From the NCBI RefSeq assembly GCF_013186535.1, contig NZ_JABMCZ010000002.1, positions 1,240,001-1,304,000 of the forward strand: a stretch of DNA of 64,000 bases. Direction: 5' to 3'. Positions 7,235 to 15,325 of this stretch are shown here, one piece after another. How positions within the stretch are numbered: position 1 is the stretch's first letter; each line of letters starts with the position of its first letter. The notes under the pieces are model-generated. The model was given only the letters and a program-made list of their open reading frames with translations. It made no database searches and was not told where the DNA came from. The stretch comes from Nocardia terpenica (GTDB lineage Bacteria > Actinomycetota > Actinomycetes > Mycobacteriales > Mycobacteriaceae). Position numbers and translations under genes: made by a program.

Positions 7235-7924
7235 GTGCGTAACCCCGCCATGAGATGCGGCGATGATACGGCCATGCCCCCTGACCCGGATCACGTCGAT
7301 AGGGTATTGCGGCGCTTTGTGTCTCTCGGCCTCGAGCCACGAAAGGCCGAACGTCGATGGAACCACATCGGCGGATTGATCACCGACGCAGCGCTTCAGC
7401 CACGGACGAAGTACAAGACCATTGTCCTTCCGCGGGTGCGGCGAGTGATCTCGGACTGGCCGGATGCCGATGTGCTGTCCGGTTTCCTGCGCCGACTCGA
7501 AACCCACGATCTCGCGGATACCCTGCGATGGCGACCGGCATCACGCAAACTGAACGTCATCGGCGATCTCACCACAGTGCTGCACAGGCTTGGGATCGAG
7601 ACGGTGAGCGAACTGGGCAACTGCTACGACGGGACAGAGCGCGAGCAACGGACACGTCGCGCGCTGCGCAGTGTGAAGTTCGTCGGACCCAAAACCGTTG
7701 ACTACATCGCGATTCTGACCGGATCGACGAACCATGTCGCCGTCGACGCCCATATCGCCAGGTTCGTTCGCGACGCCGGCGTGTGTGACGGTACCTACCA
7801 GGCGGTCGGTGCACTCATCGTTCAGGTCGCTGATGAATTGGGTTGCAGCGCAGGCGCGCTCGACGCAGCAATCTGGAACCACATGAGCGGGCGGGAACAG
7901 CGACAGGACAGCACAGATGCGTGA
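7235..7924 (+). CDS. HhH-GPD DNA glycosylase-like protein
   Basis: A 229-residue protein. Residues ~150-180 read SVKFVGPKTVDYIAILTG, then VAVDAHIARF: the helix-hairpin-helix plus Gly/Pro-Asp signature of the endonuclease III/MutY superfamily. The catalytic Lys (in GPKT) and Asp (in VAVDAH) are both present. The C-terminal Cys cluster for a 4Fe-4S centre is absent. These enzymes excise modified or damaged bases. Start choice is uncertain: GTG 7235 has GGAG 5 nt upstream, while ATG 7274 would trim 13 residues. It overlaps the next gene by 8 bp, forming a two-gene unit. Confidence 0.65.
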   Translation: MRNPAMRCGDDTAMPPDPDHVDRVLRRFVSLGLEPRKAERRWNHIGGLITDAALQPRTKYKTIVLPRVRRVISDWPDADVLSGFLRRLETHDLADTLRWRPASRKLNVIGDLTTVLHRLGIETVSELGNCYDGTEREQRTRRALRSVKFVGPKTVDYIAILTGSTNHVAVDAHIARFVRDAGVCDGTYQAVGALIVQVADELGCSAGALDAAIWNHMSGREQRQDSTDA

Positions 7925-8357
7925 TCTACCGAAACCGCGGAGCAACGGCCGTCTCTACATCGCCACCGGCACACCGTACCGGCAAGCGTTGAGGGACTAC
8001 TTCAACGAAGAAGGCACCGCAGAGGTCTGGAAACTAGACCGCAGTTACCGCGCCGGTGATCTCCTGCTGACCGTCATCACAACCTCACCACGCATGTTCA
8101 TCACGCTGGAAGTCGCACAGGCCGACGGTGCCGACACCAACGACATCCAGGTCGACTGGAACCGAAGCGTCGAGTTCGAGAACGGTATCCTGGCCGATGC
8201 CGTCGCCTACCGCGCCGGAATGCGCATCGAGTACCAGGACTACTACCAGGGAACACCGGCTCGACGCATCTGGAAAGCCCTCGATGAGGAATACCGGCTC
8301 AACAGACCGTGGTTCACTCCCGACCGCTGGAAGGAGCTGCGCGACGACCCGGAGTGA
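7917..8357 (+). CDS. hypothetical partner of the HhH-GPD protein
   Basis: A 146-residue protein beginning MRDLPKPRSNGRLYIATGTP. A run of probable beta-strands (AGDLLLTVITTSP, then MFITLEVAQ) is followed by a charged, Trp- and Tyr-rich helical end. The strand pattern is loosely reminiscent of small PUA/EVE-type beta-barrels that read modified bases, but this is a weak impression and I do not assign it. It overlaps the glycosylase-like gene by 8 bp, so the two products are probably made together and may act together. Confidence 0.55.
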   Translation: MRDLPKPRSNGRLYIATGTPYRQALRDYFNEEGTAEVWKLDRSYRAGDLLLTVITTSPRMFITLEVAQADGADTNDIQVDWNRSVEFENGILADAVAYRAGMRIEYQDYYQGTPARRIWKALDEEYRLNRPWFTPDRWKELRDDPE

Positions 8358-8908
8358 TCGCCAGAATAGCGCGTCACCGATCCCGCGCAGCCGCATCCGG
8401 CGACTCACCACGCCGCATAGCCAATCCTTCACAAGCCCCCAACGGTAAGACCAACCCGTCCCCGATCAACCTTTCGGCGCCGGGTAAGTCATCGGACCCA
8501 CACCACCAACGACACCACAATCGGCCGAACCTCAAGAGCAACAAGCTTGAAAACCGCCGTGGCTCATGCACAAGAACACACCACAATGCCGCATATCGGC
8601 CGTTCGGGAACGCGGCGTCCGCCAATCAAAAGCGCGATAACCTATTCCATTTTCATAACGCCATCGGTGGTCCCACGACTGGCAACGTGGTGGTCCCGCA
8701 ACAGCGGTGGCAAACTACATTCTCACTGCCATCACCGATGTGGGTCCGACCAGAAGCCGGAACCCAGGGGCGGGCCCGGCGGTGGTTTCGACTCCGGATC
8801 GGCGTTGATCGCGTCAACACCTGGCACTAGTGTATTGGTTGCAAACCAGCCGAAATCACCTGAGATGCAACGAATCACGCTGGTCGCGCGGTTGACCTGG
8901 GAGAAACG
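8358..8908. other. gap with no supported gene
   Basis: About 550 bp, locally poorer in G+C than its surroundings around 8,470-8,700. No reading frame has a convincing start or domain. It leads into a tRNA-3'-end-like fragment. Confidence 0.4.
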
Positions 8909-8934
8909 ACAGGTTCAAATCCCACACCCACCGC
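8909..8934 (+). other. tRNA-3'-end-like fragment, candidate attachment site
   Basis: GGTTCAAATCCC followed by ACACCCACCGCA resembles the T-loop and 3' acceptor strand of a tRNA (TTCAAAT in the loop, ACCCACC as acceptor strand). No matching 5' acceptor (GGTGGGT) or anticodon arm lies upstream, and the T-stem does not pair well, so it is not a functional tRNA. Such fragments are left by elements that integrate into tRNA 3' ends. It sits between accessory genes and a run of conserved genes. Confidence 0.3.
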
Positions 8935-8971
8935 AAGGGCTCCCCCCTATTCGGCTGTCGGTGATTTGTGG

Positions 8972-9352
8972 TCAGTTGGTGACTTGTAGGTTTCCGATGA
9001 TGCTGTTCGGCAAGTCGTAGCAATTGGTGCGGGTGAAGGTGCGCTGGATGCCGTTGTGGGATATATCGGTGTAGGTGCCGTTGTAATTTCCGGCGCAGAG
9101 GTGGGTGACGGGGCCGGGGACCGGTTTGTCGATGGTGCCGGTGCCCTCGTAGCATTCCGTGAAGGTTCCGCCCCCGCTTTCGGGGACCATGTAGGTGATG
9201 CGGAGGGAGTTGACGGGGTCGGTGGCGCAGTCGACTATCTGGATCGTGTCGTTGGGGGCGGCGGTGGGCGGTGCGGCGTAGGCGGCGGTGGGGAGCAGTG
9301 CGAAACCTGCGGTGAGCGAGGCCGCGGCGACCACGGTGCGAATTACGTTCAT
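8972..9352 (-). CDS. secreted hypothetical protein
   Basis: A 126-residue protein with a clear Sec signal peptide (MNVIRTVVAAASLTAGFALL, then cleavage after AAYA, about residue 26). The mature part of ~100 residues has four Cys (in VDCATD, FTECYEG, THLCAGN and TNCYDLP), probably two disulfides, and many Thr and Asn. The predicted location is extracellular or cell-wall. GGAG lies 9-10 nt before ATG 9352. I recognise no family. It stands alone, downstream of and convergent to accessory sequence. Confidence 0.65.
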   Translation of the reverse strand: MNVIRTVVAAASLTAGFALLPTAAYAAPPTAAPNDTIQIVDCATDPVNSLRITYMVPESGGGTFTECYEGTGTIDKPVPGPVTHLCAGNYNGTYTDISHNGIQRTFTRTNCYDLPNSIIGNLQVTN

Positions 9353-9440
9353 GAAATCATTTCTCCTGCCGGGTAATTGCGAGGCAATCGTGGCATCGCG
9401 GGCGCGGGAGAAACAAGACCGGCTTACTTCATAATCATTA

Positions 9441-9466
9441 ACCGACGCTAATAGATGCGCGTCGGT
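9441..9466 (-). terminator. 8-bp hairpin after the MarR gene
   Basis: ACCGACGC (9441-9448) pairs with GCGTCGGT (9459-9466) about 10 bp past the stop of the minus-strand MarR gene. Confidence 0.45.
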
Positions 9467-9475
9467 GAAACATCC

Positions 9476-9961
9476 TCAGCGCGTGCCCAATTCCTTGTCC
9501 ACCCGTTCGAACGTCTCGCCGATGACGGTGAGCTCCTCGGGGGTGATGAGGTCTACGAACGCCTGGCGGACCGCCTCGACGTGGCCGGGGGCGGCCTCGG
9601 CCAGGCGGCGCATGCCCTCGTCGGTGAGGTGGGCCCGGACGCCGCGGCCGTCCTCCTCGCAGCTGGTCCGGCGGACCATGCCCTGTTCCTCCATGCGGCG
9701 GATCTGGTGGGTCAGGCGGCTGCGGGAGGACAGGACGCCGTCGGCCAGGTCACTCATGCGCAGGGAGCGATCGGGGGCCTCGGAAAGCAGGACGAGGATG
9801 CGGTATTCGGCGAGGCTGAGGTCGCTGTCGCGCTGGAGCTGGCGGTTGAGCTCGGACATGAGGCGCTGGTGGCCGTCCATATAGGCACGCCAGGCTTGCT
9901 GCTGCGCCGGGCTGAGCCATCTCGGCTCCGGCGCCGTGCGACCGCTCGGTTCGTAAGCCAT
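9476..9961 (-). CDS. MarR-family transcriptional regulator
   Basis: A 161-residue winged-HTH protein. Residues ~50-115 carry the MarR pattern: LSLAEYRILVLLSEA, MSDLADGVLSSRSRLTHQIR (recognition helix), MEEQGMVRR and the wing with DGRGVRAHLTDEG. Such proteins are dimeric repressors released by small aromatic ligands. A -10-like TAGAAT lies only 6 nt before the ATG, so translation is probably leaderless. It lies 43 bp downstream of the flavin oxidase gene on the same strand; its target cannot be named from the sequence, although an inverted repeat (CCATACG/CGTATGG) spans its start region. Confidence 0.8.
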   Translation of the reverse strand: MAYEPSGRTAPEPRWLSPAQQQAWRAYMDGHQRLMSELNRQLQRDSDLSLAEYRILVLLSEAPDRSLRMSDLADGVLSSRSRLTHQIRRMEEQGMVRRTSCEEDGRGVRAHLTDEGMRRLAEAAPGHVEAVRQAFVDLITPEELTVIGETFERVDKELGTR

Positions 9962-10000
9962 ACGACCATTCTATTAAACGGGAGTTGTACGCCCGTATGG
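9958..10000. promoter_or_regulatory. MarR promoter with inverted repeat
   Basis: On the minus strand TAGAAT (9973-9968) is followed after 6 nt by the ATG at 9961. CCATACG (9958-9964) and CGTATGG (9994-10000) form a 7-bp inverted repeat flanking the promoter, a candidate autoregulatory operator. Confidence 0.4.
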
Positions 10001-10003
10001 TGG

Positions 10004-11179
10004 TCAGGGAGCCGGCGCCAGCAGCGACCGATCCAGTTCGGCGATCCGGGTCTGCCCCGAAAGACCCATGGCGGCATCCAAATCCGCGAGCAGCAGGCGC
10101 AGGGCGTGCCGGACACCGGCCGCACCGGCGATGCCCAGGCCGTAGGCCCACGGCCGCCCGTACAGGACCGCGCGGGCGCCGAGGGCCAGGGCGACCATCA
10201 CATCGGAGCCGGTCCGGATCCCCGAATCGAACAGGACCTGGGCGCGGTCACCGATCGCGGCGACGATGCCGGGAAGGGCGTCCAGGGCCCCGATCGCGCC
10301 GTCGACCTGGCGGCCGCCGTGATTGCTCACCACCACCGCGTCGGCCCCGGCCTCGACCAGCAGCCGCGCGTCGTCGGGGTGCACGATGCCCTTCACCGCG
10401 ATCGGTAGCTCGGTCCACTCCCGCAGCTTGGCGATATCCGCGGGGCGCAGGCCGTGATTGCCGAACAGGCTCACCCAGGTGAGGACCGCGGCGCGGCGCG
10501 CGTCCTCGCCCGACTCCGGGTCGGCGCTCAGCTTGGCGCGGAAGACCGGATCGGACAGATAGTTCACGATGCCCTTGCCCTGTAGGAACGGCAGATGGCC
10601 CAGTTCCAGATCGCGCGGCCGCCACCCCATGCTCGGGGTGTCGGCGGTGACCACGATGGCGGTGGCCCCGGCCTTGCCCGCCCGGTCGACCAGCGAATGA
10701 GCCAGTTCGTCGTCGTTGGGCCAGTACAGCTGGTACCACCACGCCCCGGCCGCCGGGCCGACCTCCTCGATCGGGGTGGAGGCCGCCGTGGACAGCACCA
10801 TGCCGATGCCCAGCTCCCGGGTCGCCTCGGCGACCGCGATCTCGCCGCGCTCGTGCAGCAGCTCCAATACCCCTATCGGGGCGGTCAGCACCGGCGCGGC
10901 CAGCCGGGTGCCGAGCACCTCCACCGACAGATCGCGCGCGCCCGGACCGCTGGACCCGCGCCACATCCGCGGCACGATCCGATGCCGGTCGAACGCGGCC
11001 AGATTCGCGGCGGCGGTGCGCTCGGCGGAGGCGCTGCCCGCGACGTAGGCGTACGCCTGTGGGGGCAGCACCGCGCGGGCCCGCTCGTCCAGGCCCGCCG
11101 CCGTCATCGGCAGTTCGGGCACGGCGCCCCCGAGCCCGGCGAGATAGATCTCGTTCTGGAAGTCGGCGAAGCTGCTCAT
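10004..11179 (-). CDS. FMN-dependent alpha-hydroxy-acid oxidase (lactate 2-monooxygenase type)
   Basis: A 391-residue protein of the FMN-dependent 2-hydroxy-acid oxidising family. The motif SNHGGRQVDG contains the catalytic His (about residue 287) and the substrate-carboxylate Arg; LAAPVLTAPIG, STAASTPIEEV, VVTADTPSMGW and LFDSGIRTG-type motifs complete the TIM barrel. Family members oxidise lactate or similar acids. The ATG at 11179 is chosen because TAGCGT lies 7 nt upstream (leaderless); upstream in-frame sequence is antisense to the quinone reductase gene. It is divergent from that gene. Confidence 0.85.
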   Translation of the reverse strand: MSSFADFQNEIYLAGLGGAVPELPMTAAGLDERARAVLPPQAYAYVAGSASAERTAAANLAAFDRHRIVPRMWRGSSGPGARDLSVEVLGTRLAAPVLTAPIGVLELLHERGEIAVAEATRELGIGMVLSTAASTPIEEVGPAAGAWWYQLYWPNDDELAHSLVDRAGKAGATAIVVTADTPSMGWRPRDLELGHLPFLQGKGIVNYLSDPVFRAKLSADPESGEDARRAAVLTWVSLFGNHGLRPADIAKLREWTELPIAVKGIVHPDDARLLVEAGADAVVVSNHGGRQVDGAIGALDALPGIVAAIGDRAQVLFDSGIRTGSDVMVALALGARAVLYGRPWAYGLGIAGAAGVRHALRLLLADLDAAMGLSGQTRIAELDRSLLAPAP

Positions 11180-11186
11180 TCCGGCC

Positions 11187-11192
11187 ACGCTA
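11187..11192 (-). promoter_or_regulatory. -10 box, leaderless type
   Basis: TAGCGT on the minus strand, 7 nt before the ATG at 11179. The same hexamer serves as -10 at 5354 and 6304. Confidence 0.5.
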
Positions 11193-11257
11193 GTCGGCTC
11201 CGACGGTCTGCGGAACGGGTTGCGGTGCCGGGTCTCGTGGCGGCGCGCCCGGCGTCG

Positions 11258-11263
11258 TATGGT
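11258..11263 (+). promoter_or_regulatory. -10 box, leaderless type
   Basis: TATGGT, 6 nt before the ATG at 11270. Confidence 0.4.
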
Positions 11264-11269
11264 CACGGT

Positions 11270-12253
11270 ATGCATGCGGTGATACTCGACGGTTTCGGCG
11301 GGCCCGAGGTGTTGCGCTGGGCGGAGGCGCCCGACCCGCCCGCGCCCGGTCCGGGTGAGGTCGCGATCGATGTGGTCGCCGCGGGGGTGAATCGCGCGGA
11401 TCTGTTGCAGCGGCAGGGTTTCTACCCGCCGCCGCCCGGGGCCAGCGAGATCCTGGGCCTGGAATGCTCGGGCGTCATCGCCGCGGTCGGGCCCGGAGTG
11501 ACCGAATGGCAACCCGGCGATCGGGTCTGCGCGCTGCTGTCCGGAGGCGGATACGCCGAGCGGGTGGTGGCGCCCGAGGGACAGGTGCTGCCGGTGCCCG
11601 AGGGGCTGGATCTGGTTGCGGCGGCGGCGCTTCCGGAGGTCGCGGCCACGGTCTGGTCGAATGTGGTGATGCGGGCGGGCCTGCGGGCCGGGCAGCTGCT
11701 GCTGATTCACGGCGGCGGCAGCGGGATCGGCACCCACGCGATCCAGGTGGCGACGGCGCTGGGGGCGCGGGTCGCGGTCACGGCGGGGTCGCAGTACAAG
11801 CTGGATCGCTGCAAGGAACTCGGGGCCAGCATCCTGATCAATTATCGCGAGGAGGATTTCGTCGCGGTCCTCGGCGAATTCGGTGGCGCCGACGTCATTC
11901 TGGACAATATGGGTGCGGCGTATCTGGAGCGCAATGTCGACACGCTCGCCGAGGACGGCCAGCTGTGCATCGTCGGAATGCAGGGCGGGGTCCGGGGCGA
12001 GGTGAATCTGTCCGCGCTGCTGGGCAAGCGCGGCACCGTGCACGCCACCAACCTGCGCCGCCGCCCCGCCACCGGACGCTCCAGCAAGGCGGAGATCATC
12101 GCCGAGCTGCGCCGCCACCTGTGGCCGCTGATCGCCGACGGCACCGTCGTCCCGGTCGTGCACGCCGAGGTGCCGGTCGCGGAAGCCGCTCGGGCACATG
12201 AGCTTCCGGATTCGGCGGAGACTGTCGGGAAGGTTTTGTTGCGAATTCGGTAG
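11270..12253 (+). CDS. NAD(P)H quinone oxidoreductase (Rv3777-like, PIG3 type)
   Basis: A 327-residue medium-chain dehydrogenase/reductase without zinc ligands. The N-terminal GroES-like domain (GVNRADLLQRQGFYPPPPGA) is followed by the Rossmann motif IHGGGSGIGTHAIQ and the NADP-type loop VTAGSQYKLDRCKELGA. This matches PIG3-type quinone oxidoreductases and, with the class V aminotransferase next door, the Rv3777-Rv3778c pair of M. tuberculosis. The ATG at 11270 lies 6 nt after TATGGT. The true substrate is unknown; one-electron-safe quinone reduction is the family expectation. Confidence 0.85.
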   Translation: MHAVILDGFGGPEVLRWAEAPDPPAPGPGEVAIDVVAAGVNRADLLQRQGFYPPPPGASEILGLECSGVIAAVGPGVTEWQPGDRVCALLSGGGYAERVVAPEGQVLPVPEGLDLVAAAALPEVAATVWSNVVMRAGLRAGQLLLIHGGGSGIGTHAIQVATALGARVAVTAGSQYKLDRCKELGASILINYREEDFVAVLGEFGGADVILDNMGAAYLERNVDTLAEDGQLCIVGMQGGVRGEVNLSALLGKRGTVHATNLRRRPATGRSSKAEIIAELRRHLWPLIADGTVVPVVHAEVPVAEAARAHELPDSAETVGKVLLRIR

Positions 12254-12264
12254 TGCGGCGGTGA

Positions 12265-12291
12265 GATCCCGGCCAAAAGCATGCCGGGATC
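12265..12291. repeat. solitary hairpin repeat (family A)
   Basis: GATCCCGGC (12265-12273) and GCCGGGATC (12283-12291) pair perfectly around the loop CAAAAGCAT. It lies between two convergent genes and could terminate both. This is the simplest copy of the repeat family seen throughout the window. Confidence 0.75.
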
Positions 12292-12317
12292 AGGGAGATA
12301 CTGTCGGCATACCGGGG

Positions 12318-13523
12318 TCAGTGCTCCAGTGAGGTAAGAACTCGCCCCAGCTGGTCTATTTCGAATTTGGTTGTGTACGGGGCCAATCCGATGGTGACCG
12401 CGCCGCCCTCGTCGTTGACGCCGAGGGCGTCGAGCAGGCGGCTGCCGCCGTGGACGCCGCTGACGGTGCCGATGCGGTGGTCGGCCAGCTTGGCCGAAAC
12501 CTTTTCGGCCTGCATGCCCGCGATCGTGAAACTGACGGTGGGGATTCGGGTGGAGGCGCGGCCGATCACCGTCAGATTCGGGATGCGGTCCAGCACCTCC
12601 ATCAGATGCTCGAACAGGTGGTCGTGATAGTCCTGCAGCGAGGTGACCGAGATTTCCAGACGCTCGCGCCGGGTGCCCGCGGCCTGTTCGTCGAGCCCCG
12701 CCAGATAGTCGATGGAGGTGGTGAGCCCGGCCAGCAGCGCGTACTGGTGGCCGCCGACCTCGAGCCGCTCGGCGCCTTTGGCGTAGGGGTTCAACGACAT
12801 CGACGGAATGCGGTCCAGGAAGGCCGGGTCGCGGAACACCAGCGCGCCGATCTGCGGGCCGCCCCATGCGGGCGCGGACAGCGCCACCACGTCGGCGTTC
12901 AGCTCGGCGATATCGATCAGCGCGTACGGCGCGGCGCCGAAGCAGTCGGCGACCAGCAGGCCGCCCACCTCGTGCACGCGATCGGCGGCAACCCGCACCG
13001 CCGGCGCGGAACCCACGATCGGCGACGCGGCCGTCAAGGCGACCAGACGCGCGGTGGGCCCGATCAGCTCCTCGAACTGCCAGGCCGGCATCTCACACGT
13101 CTCGATCTCCACCTCGGCCCAACGCACGTGGGCCCCATAGCGATTGGCGATGCGCAGCCACGGCGCCACATTCGCCTCGTCGTCCAGACGCGACAGCACG
13201 ATCCCGGTACCCAGCCCCAGTCGGGAGCTCAGTGATTCGGCCAGCCAGGCCAGCAGCACCGCTCGATCCGGGCCCAGCACAACGCCTGCCGGGTCGCCAC
13301 CGACCAGATCGGCGACCGCCTCCCGGGCCGAATCCAGGATGGCGGCGCTGCGCCGGGCGGCACCGTGCCGGTTGGCATGTGAAAAGGCAGAGGTCCGGAA
13401 ACCCGTTGACACCGCGCGAGATACCGAGTCCGGGACCAGCATGCCCGCCTGCGGATCGAGATGGATCCAGCCGTCGCCCAGGGACGGTATCAACCCCCGA
13501 ACCCTCGCGACGTCGTAAGTCAT
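12318..13523 (-). CDS. class V aminotransferase/cysteine desulfurase-like protein (Rv3778c-like)
   Basis: A 401-residue protein of the PLP fold type I, class V group (cysteine desulfurase-like). It has TAASPIVGSAPAV, the cofactor Asp in LLVADCFGAAPY and the strand VVALSAPAWGGPQIG, where family members normally carry the Schiff-base Lys as SxHK. Here no Lys is present at that point, so classical PLP chemistry is doubtful. Convergent partner of the Rv3777-like gene, as in M. tuberculosis. The ATG at 13523 lies 7 nt after TAGAGT on the minus strand. Confidence 0.75.
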   Translation of the reverse strand: MTYDVARVRGLIPSLGDGWIHLDPQAGMLVPDSVSRAVSTGFRTSAFSHANRHGAARRSAAILDSAREAVADLVGGDPAGVVLGPDRAVLLAWLAESLSSRLGLGTGIVLSRLDDEANVAPWLRIANRYGAHVRWAEVEIETCEMPAWQFEELIGPTARLVALTAASPIVGSAPAVRVAADRVHEVGGLLVADCFGAAPYALIDIAELNADVVALSAPAWGGPQIGALVFRDPAFLDRIPSMSLNPYAKGAERLEVGGHQYALLAGLTTSIDYLAGLDEQAAGTRRERLEISVTSLQDYHDHLFEHLMEVLDRIPNLTVIGRASTRIPTVSFTIAGMQAEKVSAKLADHRIGTVSGVHGGSRLLDALGVNDEGGAVTIGLAPYTTKFEIDQLGRVLTSLEH

Positions 13524-13530
13524 GTGGGCC

Positions 13531-13536
13531 ACTCTA
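13531..13536 (-). promoter_or_regulatory. -10 box, leaderless type
   Basis: TAGAGT on the minus strand, 7 nt before the ATG at 13523. Confidence 0.45.
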
Positions 13537-13763
13537 AGGGCAGGGGGCAAGTCGGCGTAACCGTGTCGCCGGCAACCGAGCGGTTTTCCGGCCGAGCCCA
13601 TCGCACGGGCCGACAACACGGGTAACCAGGTGGGATATCACGCAGCATGGCAACCGACTTTCAGCAAACCGAGACCACACACGAGGCGGACGAGACCGCA
13701 ACAGACTACTTGCGCGCGAGCGTGCCCCGGACACCCGCTTAGCGCGTCGCGCCGGGACAGGAC

Positions 13764-14363
13764 ATGATGGAGATCATGACGCATTCGGACGGAGCATCGG
13801 ATCCCATTGTGGTGATCGGGCCCGAGGGCCGGCCGTTGGTCGTTCCGGCGGGCGCCCAGGGCGAGACGCCCTTCACCGGGCAGGTCGTCGGCGAGGAGAC
13901 CGGCGCGGAGCCCGGTGCCGACGGCAATGACGAATCGCTGGCCGACATGGTCGAGCAGCCGGCGAAGGTGATGCGCATCGGCACCATGATCAAACAGTTG
14001 TTGGAAGAGGTGCGGGCGGCCCCGCTGGACGACGCCAGCCGCAGCCGGCTCAAGGAGATCCACCGTACCTCGGTGCAGGAACTCGAGCAGGGCCTGTCCC
14101 CCGAACTGCGCGACGAACTGGAGCGGCTGGCGCTGCCGTTCAACGACGACTCGATCCCCTCCGACGCCGAGCTGCGCATCGCGCAGGCCCAGCTGGTCGG
14201 CTGGCTGGAGGGCCTGTTCCACGGCATCCAGACCGCGCTGTTCGCGCAGCAGATGGCCGCGCGGGCGCAGCTCGAGCAGATGCGCCACGCCCTCCCGCCG
14301 GGCATTCACGCCCAGCGGTCCGGGGATTCGAGCCCGACGGGCGGCAGCGGGCAGTACCTCTGA
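13764..14363 (+). CDS. bpa: bacterial proteasome activator Bpa/PafE
   Basis: A 199-residue protein matching Rv3780 (Bpa, PafE). The helical core contains LADMVEQPAKVMRIGTMIKQ, RLALPFNDDSIPSDAELRIA and QLVGWLEGLFHGIQTALFAQ, and the protein ends GQYL, the C-terminal motif that docks into the 20S proteasome alpha ring. Bpa forms a dodecameric ATP-independent ring that opens the proteasome for unfolded substrates. The first ~45 residues are acidic and variable. The start is uncertain between ATG 13764 and ATG 13776. Its place before the galactan exporter operon matches the mycobacterial order. Confidence 0.9.
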   Translation: MMEIMTHSDGASDPIVVIGPEGRPLVVPAGAQGETPFTGQVVGEETGAEPGADGNDESLADMVEQPAKVMRIGTMIKQLLEEVRAAPLDDASRSRLKEIHRTSVQELEQGLSPELRDELERLALPFNDDSIPSDAELRIAQAQLVGWLEGLFHGIQTALFAQQMAARAQLEQMRHALPPGIHAQRSGDSSPTGGSGQYL

Positions 14364-14426
14364 CGCAGGGGGGATCGCCGAACCGCCGGGTCGCGGTCCC
14401 GTGCGCGCCCGGGCGCGCTGATTAGA

Positions 14427-14432
14427 TACAGT
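14427..14432 (+). promoter_or_regulatory. -10 box of the wzm operon, leaderless type
   Basis: TACAGT, 6 nt before the GTG start at 14439. Confidence 0.4.
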
Positions 14433-14438
14433 CGCACT

Positions 14439-15317
14439 GTGCCTGCAGCTGCCCCTTCGGCCACCGCCGAACAGAGCCCGGCCGACGCCTCGGAGCCACT
14501 GATGTCCGATTCACAGTCGTTCGGGCGCGCCTTCTCCGACCTGCGTGACGGGTTCGCGCAGCGTGAGCTGTGGCTACAGCTGGGCTGGCAGGACATCAAG
14601 CAGCGGTACCGGCGCTCGGTGCTGGGCCCGTTCTGGATTACCATCGCCACCGGCGTGCAGGCGACGGCGATGGGCGTGCTCTATTCGGCGATCCTCGGTC
14701 AGGATCTGTGGACCTATCTGCCGTATGTCACGGTCGGCCTGATCGTGTGGAACGTGATCAATGCCGCCATCCTCGAGGGCTCGGACGTCTACATCGCCAA
14801 CGAGGGCCTGATCAAACAGCTGCCGTCGGCGCTGAGCGTGCACGTGTATCGGCTGGTGTGGCGGCAATTCCTGTTCTTCGCGCACAATTTCGTCATCTAT
14901 CTGGTGATGGTGCCCGCCCTGGGGATCTGGCACCACCTGCATTGGACTGCGCTGCTGGCGATTCCGGCGATCGTGCTCATTTTCCTCAACGCGATGTGGG
15001 TGTCGATCGTGTTCGGCATCTTCAGCACCCGCTACCGCGATATCGCGCCGATCCTGGGCAGCATGACGCTGATGCTGTTCGTGCTGACGCCGGTCATGTG
15101 GACCACCAAATCGCTACAGGGGCGTGTCAGCGAGCGCGCCCGGCTGGTGGAACTGGTGCCGACATTCCACTATCTGGAGATCGTGCGCGGCCCCCTGCTG
15201 GGTGACTCACCGCGACTGCTGAGCTGGGTGGTGGTCCTGACGATCACGGTCGTCGGCTGGGTGGTCGCGATCCTGGCATTGAAGCGATACCGATCCCGCG
15301 TCCCGTACTGGGTGTGA
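14439..15317 (+). CDS. wzm: galactan ABC exporter permease Wzm
   Basis: A 292-residue ABC-2 type permease matching Rv3783. A cytoplasmic N-terminus is followed by LWLQLGWQDIKQRYRRSVLG and PFWITIATGVQ, the start of the ABC-2 membrane domain, and about six hydrophobic segments; it ends RYRSRVPYW. With Wzt it moves the lipid-linked galactan precursor across the plasma membrane. First gene of the wzm-wzt-glfT1 operon. GTG 14439 lies 6 nt after TACAGT; an internal ATG (MSDSQSFGRAF) is a possible alternative start. Confidence 0.9.
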   Translation: MPAAAPSATAEQSPADASEPLMSDSQSFGRAFSDLRDGFAQRELWLQLGWQDIKQRYRRSVLGPFWITIATGVQATAMGVLYSAILGQDLWTYLPYVTVGLIVWNVINAAILEGSDVYIANEGLIKQLPSALSVHVYRLVWRQFLFFAHNFVIYLVMVPALGIWHHLHWTALLAIPAIVLIFLNAMWVSIVFGIFSTRYRDIAPILGSMTLMLFVLTPVMWTTKSLQGRVSERARLVELVPTFHYLEIVRGPLLGDSPRLLSWVVVLTITVVGWVVAILALKRYRSRVPYWV

Positions 15318-15325
15318 AGGGCGAC

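Noticed and set aside
8860..8946. Complete tRNA gene
   Set aside because: Only a T-loop and acceptor-like 3' part are present; no 5' acceptor match or anticodon stem can be built.
10595..11269. Long N-terminal extension of the quinone oxidoreductase frame
   Set aside because: The extension is antisense to the flavin oxidase gene; the leaderless-type promoter and family N-terminus place the start at 11270.
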